From NCBI GenBank assembly GCA_039028235.1, contig JBCCIN010000252.1:1-7740 (forward strand): 7,740 bases of DNA, in the 5' to 3' direction. The position numbers and the translations under genes were made by a program. Shown piece by piece: positions 1 through 6,216 of the stretch (position 1 is its first letter; each line of letters starts with the position of its first letter). This stretch comes from JANQPX01 sp039028235. GTDB taxonomy: Bacteria; Pseudomonadota; Alphaproteobacteria; Geminicoccales; Geminicoccaceae. The notes beneath the pieces are model-generated. The model was not told the DNA's origin. It saw only the letters and a list, made by a program, of their open reading frames with translations, and searched no databases.

Positions 1-1466
1 CGCTGCCGCTGACCGCCGGAAAAACTGTGCGGGTAGCGGCGCAGATGACGGATGTCCAGACCGACAGCCTGCAACAGCTTTTTGACCGTTTCCTTACGCT
101 CATCCGGCTCGCCGATGCCGTGGATCACGAGCGGTTCGGCAATGATGTCGTAAACGGTCATGCGCGGGTTCAGCGAATGGAACGGATCCTGAAAAACATA
201 TTGCAGGCGACGTCGAAAACGCTCCAGGCCGGCGGCGTCGAGCCCGAGAACATCGATCAACTCGCCGGCCGACCCATCGTCATCTTTCCGACCGTGAAAA
301 ATAATTTCGCCGGCATCCGGGCGCACGGCGCGCATGATCAGTTTGGAAACCGTGGTCTTGCCGCAACCGCTCTCGCCGACCAGGCCGAAGGCTTCACCGC
401 GCGCGATGCGAAAGCTGACATCGTCAACCGCGACGATCTCGCTGATGTCCTTGCCGAGCCAGCCGCCCTTTCGAATGCGAAATGTCTTCTCCAGGCTCTG
501 CACCTCGAGGATCGGTGACACCGGCTTATCCGATGACTTGCCCTCGCCTCCTGCTGCCGGCTTCAACCCGGCACCGAGCAGCGTTCGAGCGTTGGTTTTC
601 ACCTCGCGAAGCGGAGTCAGTCGCTCGTTCACCGACATGGACAGCGTCGGCACGGCATGCATGAGCGCTTTCAGGTAGGGATGTTCCGGCGCCGACAGCA
701 AGTCGGCGGAGTTGCCACTCTCCATCACCTGGCCGCGATAGAGCACGACCACTTCGTCAGCCATGTTGGCGACCACACCAAGATCATGGGTGATGAACAA
801 GATCGCCATTTGGAACTCTTTCTGGAGTTCCTGCATGAGCTGCAGCGTCTGTGCCTGGATGGTGACGTCAAGCGCGGTGGTCGGTTCGTCCGCGATAAGA
901 AGCGCCGGGTCGCACACCAGGGCCATGGCAATCATCGCACGCTGCCTGAGGCCGCCTGAAAGCTCGAAGGGATAGGTGCGATAGGCCCGATCCGGCTTGG
1001 GGAAACCGACGCGATCCAACATCTCGATTGTTCGTTTACGCGCGGTTTGCTGATCGACATCGGCATGCAGCAGCAGCGCTTCGCCGATCTGATTGCCGAT
1101 TGTGTGCAGCGGCGACAGCGAACTCATCGGTTCCTGGAAAATGATCGAAATGCGATCGCCGCGGATCGCCCGCCGCTTCGGATGATCCTCACCAAAAGCG
1201 GCAAGATCCAGCACCTCACCCGGCTGCTTCGGATCGCGGAACAGCATCTGACCGCCGGTGATGGTTGCGATCCGTGGGAGAATCCCGAGGACAGCCTGGG
1301 AGAGAACGGTCTTGCCGGAACCGCTCTCACCGACCAATGCCACCGTCTTGCCGGCGGGCACATCAAAGCTGACCCCGCGGACAGCTCTGACCAGGCCCTC
1401 CGCAGCGAGGAAATCGACCTTCAGATCCCTGATCGAAAGCAGGGCTGTCGACTGATCGACGGTCAT
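1..1466 (-). CDS. Two-domain ATP-binding protein of a peptide-type ABC transporter, partial (C-terminus off the left edge)
   Basis: Cytoplasmic ATPase that would energise a peptide/opine/nickel-type (OppDF/DppDF, YejF or GsiA-like) ABC importer, with both nucleotide-binding domains in one chain. I translated the minus strand directly; 488 codons are visible with no stop. Domain 1 has Walker A GESGSGKT (residues 46-53), a Q-loop in FQEPMSSL, signature LSGGLRQR (169-176), Walker B LLIADEP (189-195) and the switch histidine H227. A linker follows, including the HPYLKALMHAVP stretch typical of this family. Domain 2 has Walker A GESGCGKT (364-371), the Q-loop glutamine Q426 in VFQDPFHSLNP, and signature SGGQRQ (483-488), where the window ends. 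The second Walker B and H-loop are therefore outside it. The ATG overlaps the deacetylase stop by four bases (ATGA), with only a weak GAG-type ribosome site before it. Permeases and a binding protein are expected further left, but this is inference. Transported solute unknown; YejF identity is possible but not claimed. Confidence 0.95.
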   Translation of the reverse strand, partial: MTVDQSTALLSIRDLKVDFLAAEGLVRAVRGVSFDVPAGKTVALVGESGSGKTVLSQAVLGILPRIATITGGQMLFRDPKQPGEVLDLAAFGEDHPKRRAIRGDRISIIFQEPMSSLSPLHTIGNQIGEALLLHADVDQQTARKRTIEMLDRVGFPKPDRAYRTYPFELSGGLRQRAMIAMALVCDPALLIADEPTTALDVTIQAQTLQLMQELQKEFQMAILFITHDLGVVANMADEVVVLYRGQVMESGNSADLLSAPEHPYLKALMHAVPTLSMSVNERLTPLREVKTNARTLLGAGLKPAAGGEGKSSDKPVSPILEVQSLEKTFRIRKGGWLGKDISEIVAVDDVSFRIARGEAFGLVGESGCGKTTVSKLIMRAVRPDAGEIIFHGRKDDDGSAGELIDVLGLDAAGLERFRRRLQYVFQDPFHSLNPRMTVYDIIAEPLVIHGIGEPDERKETVKKLLQAVGLDIRHLRRYPHSFSGGQRQ

Positions 1467-2224
1467 GCCGCTCGCCCGCTTGATGACGACGGCGATGCGA
1501 ACAGATAGGAGGCCGAGCAGTTGCGCACCGCCGGATGGCCCGTCAGGGTCGACAACAGCCGCTCGACGAAGGCCCAGCAGGGCTCGTCCATCGCCAGATG
1601 ATGGCTGAGAAAGCCGATCGGCTCGTCCAAACCGAGATGATCGATCATGCGCTGCACCATCGCCTCCTCGCCGAGAAAGCCACGCGTGCCGCGCCAATCG
1701 ATCGGATCAATATGAGTGTTGACCAGGGATATGCCGGAGGCGATCTCGGGCTCGCCGCGCCTGCCAAAGACCGAAAGGCCCATATAACCTTGCTTTCCGA
1801 GATGCGCATGCAGCGCTGGATCGATTCGGTTCCAGGGGGGCACGAGCACCGGGAGATAGGCGGCACCGAAAGCATCCTCGAGGATCGCGAAACCCTTCTT
1901 CAAGTCTTTGGCGATCCGACCAACATCGCGGCCGCCAAGCTCGATCGACTTCTCGCTTTTCCGCGCATGGTTCTTATGCGCATAGCCGTGCTGCAGCACC
2001 GTGACCTCGGCGCTCGCTGCTATCTGGCCCTGCACATCCGCTTCCAGCCAGGCCGGCACCACGGCGAGCGCCAGCGGATGATGATGACGCTCCGCGGTTT
2101 CCAGGAGTCGGATCAATGCCGGCGATCCACGCCCCGCGTCGTCGTCTCGCCACCAAAAACGGATCGTTTCACCACGCCGCGCTGCGGCGTCCAAGGCGGC
2201 ATCGAGTTCTTTCCAGCCCGTCAC
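1463..2224 (-). CDS. Polysaccharide deacetylase (NodB/CE4-like) homologue, cytoplasmic
   Basis: Probable carbohydrate N- or O-deacetylase of the NodB-homology superfamily, 253 residues. Visible motifs follow the CE4 order. An acidic motif RDDDAG (D27-D29) stands where classical enzymes have TFDDG. HGYAH (H79 and H83) matches the metal-binding HxxxH motif. PPWN (129-132) corresponds to the RPPY/RPPW motif. Late histidines lie in NTHID (H171) and SHH (H208/H209). There is no signal peptide or membrane segment, so it should act in the cytoplasm, unlike most peptidoglycan or chitin deacetylases; this fits action on a lipid-linked or nucleotide-linked intermediate made by the neighbouring glycosyltransferases. 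The start is GTG at 2224-2222, overlapping the upstream stop as GTGA, with AGGG seven bases before it (2232-2235). The next gene starts inside its stop codon. Superfamily assignment is fairly secure; substrate and catalytic activity are inferred. Confidence 0.85.
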   Translation of the reverse strand: MTGWKELDAALDAAARRGETIRFWWRDDDAGRGSPALIRLLETAERHHHPLALAVVPAWLEADVQGQIAASAEVTVLQHGYAHKNHARKSEKSIELGGRDVGRIAKDLKKGFAILEDAFGAAYLPVLVPPWNRIDPALHAHLGKQGYMGLSVFGRRGEPEIASGISLVNTHIDPIDWRGTRGFLGEEAMVQRMIDHLGLDEPIGFLSHHLAMDEPCWAFVERLLSTLTGHPAVRNCSASYLFASPSSSSGRAA

Positions 2225-3387
2225 CTGTGCGCCCTGGCCGCCAGTTCCGGGGCCATCAGATCCTGGACGAACTTGACGGTATTGGCCATGCCGTCGAGAT
2301 TGATGTCGATGACCTGCGGCGGCGGCCGGTCGAGCACGGCATCAACCGCTTTCGCAAGGCTTTCCGGTGTCAGATCGGCCTCGCTGATGGTCTCAGCAAA
2401 GCCCATATTAGACAGGCGCTCTGCTCGAAGGCTCTGTTCCGTCTCGCTTGCCGTTTCGAAAGGCACCAGCACCATACGCTTGCCCAATCTCAGCCCCTCG
2501 ACCACGGTATTGTAGCCGGCCTGGGAAATAGAGAGAAGGCTGTTTGCGAGACGCGCCTGAAAATCGGGGCTCGGACCGGTCAAAATAATGCCGAGCGGCA
2601 ACTTGGCACGGAGCGCTTCGAGCTCGGCTTTGTCCGCATAACCGCCGGCGATCACCCGCCAGGGAACGTCCTTCAAGCGGGAGCGAGCGCGCGCCTTGAT
2701 CGCCGCTTCGATCAGCTTGGCGCCAACCCTGCCGCCGCCGGTCGACACCAGAACCTCCGGCGCCATGCTGTTGATCTTGGGCTCGTTGGTCGACGGCTTT
2801 TCCGCGACATAGCCGGTGTTGACGATCTTGTTCTCGATCGCTTTGGCGTGGGGGAAGGTCAGGTCGAACGGCACGAGCTTGGGATCGGTGTGCACCAGCA
2901 CGTGATCGTAGTAGCTGTTCACCAAGTCCCGCATCCAGTCATAGCGGCTCTGATCACTCTTGATCACGAGAATATCGCGCACCGAACTGAGGATTTTCGG
3001 ACGTGGCACGAAGGACGACGCCGCATCCAGCAGCCTGATAAGCTCGAACTGAAAGGCGCGGCGCCCGAAAGGAAACATCTCGGTGATCACGACTTTCGGA
3101 CGGGTGCGCGCCAGCACAGCCATGAGCTTGGCGCGACGTTTGGCGATGAACACCTGATCGATCGGTTGCCCATCGAGATCGACCATCGCGCTGAACTGCC
3201 GATCGCGCGAGCGAATTCCCGGAAGTTGTTCCAGGCGCACACCTTTTGGCGTGATCCAGTCGACCGGCGGCCCGCCACTCACCAACGTGACGTCGAGACC
3301 GTCGGCCGCCATGGCTTCCGCCAAGGTTGCCGCCCGTTTGAAATGCCCGGTACCGAGCAGATGTTGAACCCAGATCAAAACCGTCAT
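2221..3387 (-). CDS. MurG/GT28-like glycosyltransferase (GT-B fold)
   Basis: Probable nucleotide-sugar glycosyltransferase of the MurG/GT28-like group, 388 residues from the chosen ATG. The N-terminal acceptor domain opens with a beta strand and the glycine-rich loop GTGHFKRA (residues 12-19), the GxGH pattern of this group. A second-domain start is suggested by VLVSTGGGRVGAKL. The donor-binding region has SQAGYNTVVEG (around 288-298) and VPFETASETEQ, matching the conserved C-terminal sugar-nucleotide site of MurG-like enzymes. No signal peptide; it should be cytoplasmic or peripheral to the membrane. I chose ATG at 3387-3385 because the family sequence begins MTVLIWVQH and the ATG overlaps the stop of the preceding small ORF (ATGA). 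An in-frame GTG at 3399 would add only MYQN. Neither start has a Shine-Dalgarno sequence at proper distance, so initiation probably depends on coupling. Its stop overlaps the deacetylase GTG. Donor and acceptor sugars cannot be read from sequence. Confidence 0.88.
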   Translation of the reverse strand: MTVLIWVQHLLGTGHFKRAATLAEAMAADGLDVTLVSGGPPVDWITPKGVRLEQLPGIRSRDRQFSAMVDLDGQPIDQVFIAKRRAKLMAVLARTRPKVVITEMFPFGRRAFQFELIRLLDAASSFVPRPKILSSVRDILVIKSDQSRYDWMRDLVNSYYDHVLVHTDPKLVPFDLTFPHAKAIENKIVNTGYVAEKPSTNEPKINSMAPEVLVSTGGGRVGAKLIEAAIKARARSRLKDVPWRVIAGGYADKAELEALRAKLPLGIILTGPSPDFQARLANSLLSISQAGYNTVVEGLRLGKRMVLVPFETASETEQSLRAERLSNMGFAETISEADLTPESLAKAVDAVLDRPPPQVIDINLDGMANTVKFVQDLMAPELAARAHR

Positions 3388-3539
3388 GTTTTGGTACACC
3401 GAGAAACAATGATCTCATCGACAACGTCGACCGGAGGAAGGCCAAAGCCCGAGCCTGGTCCGCAACCGCAAACGGTCGTTACGTCGAAGCCGGATGGGAA
3501 GCCGACCGGAAGATCGACCATATCCTGACTACCGCGCAT
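3384..3539 (-). CDS. Candidate 51-residue small protein between two glycosyltransferases
   Basis: Small ORF that I do not recognise. It starts at ATG 3539-3537, sharing one base with the stop of the GT4 enzyme (TGATG), and stops at 3386-3384, overlapping the next glycosyltransferase start (ATGA). A GGGAG ribosome-binding site lies ten bases upstream (3550-3554). The protein begins MRGSQDMVDLPVG, has a central glycine/cysteine-rich stretch VCGCGPGSGFG, and ends SRCTKT. It has three cysteines, no evident membrane span and no signal peptide. First-position G is high (22 of 50 codons by my count), as in real genes, but GC at third positions (28 of 50) looks lower than I would expect for genes in this GC-rich window. 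It may be a genuine small protein or a leader ORF delivering ribosomes to the next gene, which lacks its own ribosome site. Chance is not excluded: the ATGA overlap alone is common. Confidence 0.45.
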   Translation of the reverse strand: MRGSQDMVDLPVGFPSGFDVTTVCGCGPGSGFGLPPVDVVDEIIVSRCTKT

Positions 3540-4738
3540 CACCGCGCAGCTCCCATCTGCCGCGCCTTGGCCTCGACAATCGCCGAGGCATCGCGGATGG
3601 CACGATCCAGCTCCATCGAAGCACGATCCAGGCCGTGTTCCCTTTCGACAACTTGATGCGCAGCCACCGCCATGGCTCTGCGCCTTGCCGGGTTGTCGAG
3701 CAGGTCAGCGATCGCCGACGCGAAAGCTTCAGGATCTCGTGGGATCGTCAGCATACCGGTCACGCCGTCCCGCACCACGTCGGTAACGCCCCCTTCGCGA
3801 CCTGCCACAACCGGCAGGCCACTCGCATGCGCTTCCAGCAACGCCATACCATAGGCCTCGCGAACCGCGGGCCAAGCATAGAGATCTGCGGCCGCGTAAC
3901 AAGCCGGCAGCTCTCTTTCCTCAAGGATTCCCGCGAACTTTACGCGCTCCGGTTCTTGTCCCTTGAATAGCCTTTCAATCAAGGGGCGAGCAACACCGTC
4001 ACCGACGATCAGCAACTGCCAGGTGCGATCGCGAAGATGCCGCAATGATTTGGCGAGGAGTTCGTAGGACTGGCGCTTGACATCGTCGCGCATCATGCCG
4101 ACCGCGAGGAGCCATGGCGTCTCCATATTGAGGCCGAAACGTCGGGCGATATCATCGCGGTGCCGCTCGCGCGACATCAAAGCATCACGGTAGGGGCCTG
4201 GCTCCAAAAACGGCGGCAAACGCCGGAGTTCGGACGGCCGATCGATCAGAGGAGACAACCCGGATTCGTCGACCGCCGTCATGGCCAGCGTCACATCCGC
4301 AGCGCCAATCGACGCTTCAGTGGCGCGATGACCAAGCTTCCAAGGCCCATCGGCCTGTTTCGGCGCGAAGGACGTTTCGATTAGGAGATAGGGAATGTTC
4401 AACGCCTGGCGCATCTCGGAGCCAAGCCAGTCCGGCGACTTGTGATAGGCATGGTAGGTGATCCAGGCCTTCGGGCGACGGCTCATCGGCATCCTTCGAT
4501 ATCGCGCGATCAGCCGTTCGGCGATGCGCTTGCCAAGCCGCTCTATCCGGGCCTGCCGGCTGGCGTCGCCATCCCGATCATAGCTACGCAATCGGCTCGC
4601 GAGCTCGACTTGGCGGCCGCTCCTCGTGAGCGCCACCATCAGCGCTCGGGCCATCCGTCGATCGCCGGAGGGATGAGGGTGGTGGGGCGGCTTCAGCGGT
4701 GCATAGAACGCCACCGATTCAGCCATCCCTGAAGCCAT
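3539..4738 (-). CDS. GT4-type glycosyltransferase (GT-B fold), first gene of the minus-strand array
   Basis: Retaining-type glycosyltransferase of the GT4/group 1 family, 399 residues, probably transferring sugar from a nucleotide donor to a glycan or lipid-linked acceptor at the cytoplasmic face. The N-terminus carries the motif PHHPHPSGDRRMAR (around residues 19-32), which I associate with a rhizobial glycosyltransferase subgroup. The donor domain begins near TPWLLAVGMMR. The conserved C-terminal site reads EAYGMALLEAHASGLPVVA, giving the E-x7-E motif (E294 and E302), followed by GGVTDVVRDGVTG. No signal peptide or membrane span is seen. The start at 4738 is supported by AGGA eight bases upstream (4747-4750); a second ATG at 4726 is possible but has a poorer ribosome site. 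The gene follows the intergenic region and is probably the first of the transcript. Its stop overlaps the small ORF. Family call is firm; the specific product is unknown. Confidence 0.92.
   Translation of the reverse strand: MASGMAESVAFYAPLKPPHHPHPSGDRRMARALMVALTRSGRQVELASRLRSYDRDGDASRQARIERLGKRIAERLIARYRRMPMSRRPKAWITYHAYHKSPDWLGSEMRQALNIPYLLIETSFAPKQADGPWKLGHRATEASIGAADVTLAMTAVDESGLSPLIDRPSELRRLPPFLEPGPYRDALMSRERHRDDIARRFGLNMETPWLLAVGMMRDDVKRQSYELLAKSLRHLRDRTWQLLIVGDGVARPLIERLFKGQEPERVKFAGILEERELPACYAAADLYAWPAVREAYGMALLEAHASGLPVVAGREGGVTDVVRDGVTGMLTIPRDPEAFASAIADLLDNPARRRAMAVAAHQVVEREHGLDRASMELDRAIRDASAIVEAKARQMGAAR
3550..3554 (-). promoter_or_regulatory. Shine-Dalgarno site of the 51-residue ORF
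   Basis: Minus strand reads GGGAG ten bases before the ATG at 3539. It lies inside the last codons of the GT4 gene. It matters because it is the only clear ribosome site in the 3384-3560 junction: the downstream GT28-like gene has none, so ribosomes may reach that gene through the small ORF. Confidence 0.45.
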
Positions 4739-4746
4739 TCATCGCA

Positions 4747-4750
4747 TCCT
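4747..4750 (-). promoter_or_regulatory. Shine-Dalgarno site fixing the GT4 gene start
   Basis: AGGA (in GGCAGGA) on the minus strand, eight bases upstream of ATG 4738-4736. It favours this start over the in-frame ATG four codons later. Confidence 0.6.
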
Positions 4751-4769
4751 GCCTCTTGTTTCATCCAAC

Positions 4770-4809
4770 CGATCATCGCCCGTCGTCGCCATCCCTAGCA
4801 CGATCATCG
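4770..4809. repeat. Pair of CGAT-N-ATCG palindromes 31 bp apart (possible operator)
   Basis: The nine-base word CGATCATCG occurs at 4770-4778 and again at 4801-4809. Each copy is a palindrome around its central base, and they are repeated with a 31-bp period, close to three helical turns. Both lie in the upstream region of the GT4 gene, and the second abuts the CtrA-like box. Such an arrangement suits a dimeric regulator binding one DNA face. GATCG-containing words are frequent throughout this window, so coincidence is a real alternative. Confidence 0.3.
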
Positions 4810-4824
4810 TTAACAATCTCTAAA
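4809..4824 (-). promoter_or_regulatory. CtrA-like box (TTTA-N7-TTAAC)
   Basis: Read on the minus strand, 4824-4809 is TTTA, seven bases, then TTAAC. The established alphaproteobacterial CtrA site is TTAA-N7-TTAAC, so this differs at one base with exact spacing. It lies about 71 bases upstream of the GT4 start, a position suitable for controlling the minus-strand array. Functional binding is inference; single matches to this AT-rich motif do arise by chance. Confidence 0.35.
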
Positions 4825-4871
4825 TCCTGCGTCGGTTCACGCGATCGTCCAGTGATGATGTCGCGCGCTGA

Positions 4872-4906
4872 TCACACCTGGGTCAACGGGCCGTGCCCCA
4901 GGGTGA
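4872..4906. promoter_or_regulatory. Imperfect inverted repeat overlapping the ynjB -35 region
   Basis: CCTGGG at 4877-4882 pairs with CCCAGG at 4897-4902. With one bulged A (4876) the pairing extends through TCAC (4872-4875) and GTGA (4903-4906), giving ten base pairs around a 14-base centre. The centre itself contains a near-palindrome ACGG-G-CCGT (4886-4894). The right arm overlaps the -35 hexamer of the ynjB promoter, as expected for an operator. The element also contains TTGACC on the minus strand (4886-4881), a possible -35 for the glycosyltransferase array, but no good -10 lies at proper spacing from it. The regulator is unknown. Confidence 0.4.
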
Positions 4907-4930
4907 CGGCGAGGCGCGCTCGTCTATAAT
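4902..4930 (+). promoter_or_regulatory. Sigma70-type promoter of ynjB
   Basis: A perfect -10 TATAAT lies at 4925-4930. GTGACG at 4903-4908 (four of six to TTGACA) is the -35, with a 16-bp spacer. In rhizobial terms (CTTGAC, CTATAT) it reads GGTGAC and CTATAA. Transcription would begin near 4937, giving a leader of about 40 bases to the ATG at 4977. This excludes the upstream in-frame GTG at 4893 and ATG at 4929 as starts. Confidence 0.65.
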
Positions 4931-4976
4931 GCCGATCGATGCTCACAGGCTCCGCCCGTTTTGTTGGACAAAAACC

Positions 4977-6179
4977 ATGATTCGCATGTTCCAAGCAGTC
5001 GTTTTGGCGCTGATCGTCAGCACCGGTCCGCTTTCGGCGGCGGACAAGCCGTCCTGGGAAGCCGTCCTCGCCAAGGCCGCAGGCCAGACGGTGTATTTCA
5101 ATGCGTGGGGCGGAGACGAAACCATCAATGGCTACATCGACTGGGTCGGCCAGCAGGTGGATGATCGCTTCGGCGTGACGCTTAAGCATGTGAAGCTGGC
5201 CGACACCGCCGAAGCCGTCGCGCGGGTGCTCGCCGAGAAGACGGCGGGTCGAGAAGATGGCGGCAGCATTGACCTCATCTGGATCAACGGCGAGAATTTC
5301 GCCTCGATGAAGGAGCAGGACCTGCTGTTCGGACCCTTCGTCGACGAACTCCCGAATTTTTCCTTTGTCGACGTCGATGGCAAGCCGACGACGATTCTGG
5401 ACTTCACCGTGCCTACCGATGGTCTGGAAGCCCCATGGGGTATGGCGCAGTTCGTCTTTTTCCATGATACCGAAACCGTCGCCGAACCGCCGCGCACGAT
5501 CCCGGATCTGCTCGACTGGGCCAAGGCCAATCCCGGCCGGTTCACGCACCCTTCGCCACCGGATTTCATCGGCTCGACATTTCTGAAACACTTGATGATC
5601 GCCTATATCGAGGATCCTTCGATCCTGCAGAGGCCGGTAGATGAAGCCGATTTCAACAAGGTGACCGCGGGGCTCTGGCAGGCGCTCGAGGATGTGCGCC
5701 CTTCGCTCTGGCGCCAGGGGGAGACCTATCCGGCCAACGGACCCGGCCTGCATCAACTCCTCGACGATGGCGAAGTCGACTTTTCCATGGCGTTCAACCC
5801 TGCCGAAGCGTCGGCCGCGATCAGCGCCGGCACGCTTCCCGAGAGCGTGCGCACCTTCATTCCGGAAACCGGGTCGATCGGCAACACTCACTTCGTTGCC
5901 GTTCCCTTCAACGCCGCGCATAAGGATGGGGCTATGGTGGTCGCCGATTTCCTGATGTCGCCCGAGGCGCAGGCAAAGAAACAGGATCCCGAAGGTTGGG
6001 GCGACGGCACCGTGCTCGACGTCGCCGGGCTCGATGCGGAGGATCGTGCGCGCTTCGACGCTCTGCCGCGCGGCATCGCCACGCTCGCGCCGGAAGACCT
6101 GACCCCTGTGCTGCCGGAGCCGCATCCCTCCTGGATGACCAGGATCGAGGCGGAGTGGCTTCGCCGTTTCAGCAGCTGA
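4977..6179 (+). CDS. ynjB: YnjB-type ABC transporter periplasmic substrate-binding protein
   Basis: Extracytoplasmic solute-binding component of the YnjBCD importer family, 400 residues, similar to the length of the E. coli family member. Residues 1-22 form a Sec signal peptide: a short positive start MIRMFQ, a hydrophobic core, and likely cleavage after LSA or LSAA just before DKPSW. Recognisable YnjB stretches are YFNAWGGDETINGYIDW (from residue 40), WINGENFASMKEQDLLFGPF (from residue 102), PWGMAQFVFFHD and SMAFNPAEA. I chose ATG 4977 because it follows a TGGA ribosome site, lies about 40 bases after a strong promoter, and yields the signal peptide directly; longer in-frame versions begin inside the promoter. 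The permease gene follows 37 bases downstream. Databases label the family 'putative thiamine transport', but to my knowledge the substrate is not established, and I see no THI-box in the leader. Confidence 0.93.
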   Translation: MIRMFQAVVLALIVSTGPLSAADKPSWEAVLAKAAGQTVYFNAWGGDETINGYIDWVGQQVDDRFGVTLKHVKLADTAEAVARVLAEKTAGREDGGSIDLIWINGENFASMKEQDLLFGPFVDELPNFSFVDVDGKPTTILDFTVPTDGLEAPWGMAQFVFFHDTETVAEPPRTIPDLLDWAKANPGRFTHPSPPDFIGSTFLKHLMIAYIEDPSILQRPVDEADFNKVTAGLWQALEDVRPSLWRQGETYPANGPGLHQLLDDGEVDFSMAFNPAEASAAISAGTLPESVRTFIPETGSIGNTHFVAVPFNAAHKDGAMVVADFLMSPEAQAKKQDPEGWGDGTVLDVAGLDAEDRARFDALPRGIATLAPEDLTPVLPEPHPSWMTRIEAEWLRRFSS

Positions 6180-6206
6180 TCGGAGTGTGAAACCCTAGAC
6201 AAGGTT

Positions 6207-6210
6207 GGGA
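6207..6210 (+). promoter_or_regulatory. Shine-Dalgarno-like site deciding the ynjC TTG start
   Basis: GGGA lies six bases before the TTG at 6217. The only other in-frame candidate after the upstream TAG (6196-6198) is TTG 6205, which has AAGG directly abutting it and no proper spacing. Confidence 0.4.
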
Positions 6211-6216
6211 ACGGCG

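Noticed and set aside
27..1508. Several plus-strand ORFs at the left end
   Set aside because: The minus strand reads as an uninterrupted dual ABC ATPase with all expected motifs, so these are shadows.
1535..2515. A 326-codon plus-strand ORF across the deacetylase and glycosyltransferase genes
   Set aside because: It spans a junction between two well-supported minus-strand genes, and its translation shows no motif.
2116..3528. A 470-codon plus-strand ORF opposite the GT28-like gene and the small ORF
   Set aside because: It lies antisense to a clear glycosyltransferase, is rich in His, Arg and Gln without recognisable motifs, and is of the kind GC-rich coding DNA creates on its opposite strand.
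3400..3538. The small ORF as a broken extension of the GT28-like enzyme
   Set aside because: The GT28-like frame meets a TGA shortly upstream of 3399, and the enzyme already begins with the family's usual first beta strand and GTGH loop.
4785..4886. A definite promoter for the minus-strand array
   Set aside because: TTGACC (4886-4881) lacks a reasonable -10 at 16-18 bp, and GCTAGG near 4800 is too close to TTAACG, so I could not assign a promoter with confidence.
4872..4906. The inverted repeat as a rho-independent terminator
   Set aside because: Neither arm is followed by a run of T on either strand, and no gene ends nearby; its position over a -35 suits an operator better.
4893..4976. Longer N-terminus for ynjB from GTG 4893 or ATG 4929
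   Set aside because: These codons lie within or at the edge of the -35/-10 elements and upstream of the likely transcript start, and they would place residues unlike a signal peptide before MIRMFQ.
4739..4976. Thiamine riboswitch or other structured leader upstream of ynjB
   Set aside because: No CTGAGA/THI-box pattern is visible, and the predicted leader of about 40 bases is too short.
4872..6125. A 417-codon minus-strand ORF opposite ynjB
   Set aside because: Its Arg/Gly/His-rich translation has no domain, and the plus strand here encodes a recognised protein with a signal peptide, promoter and ribosome site.
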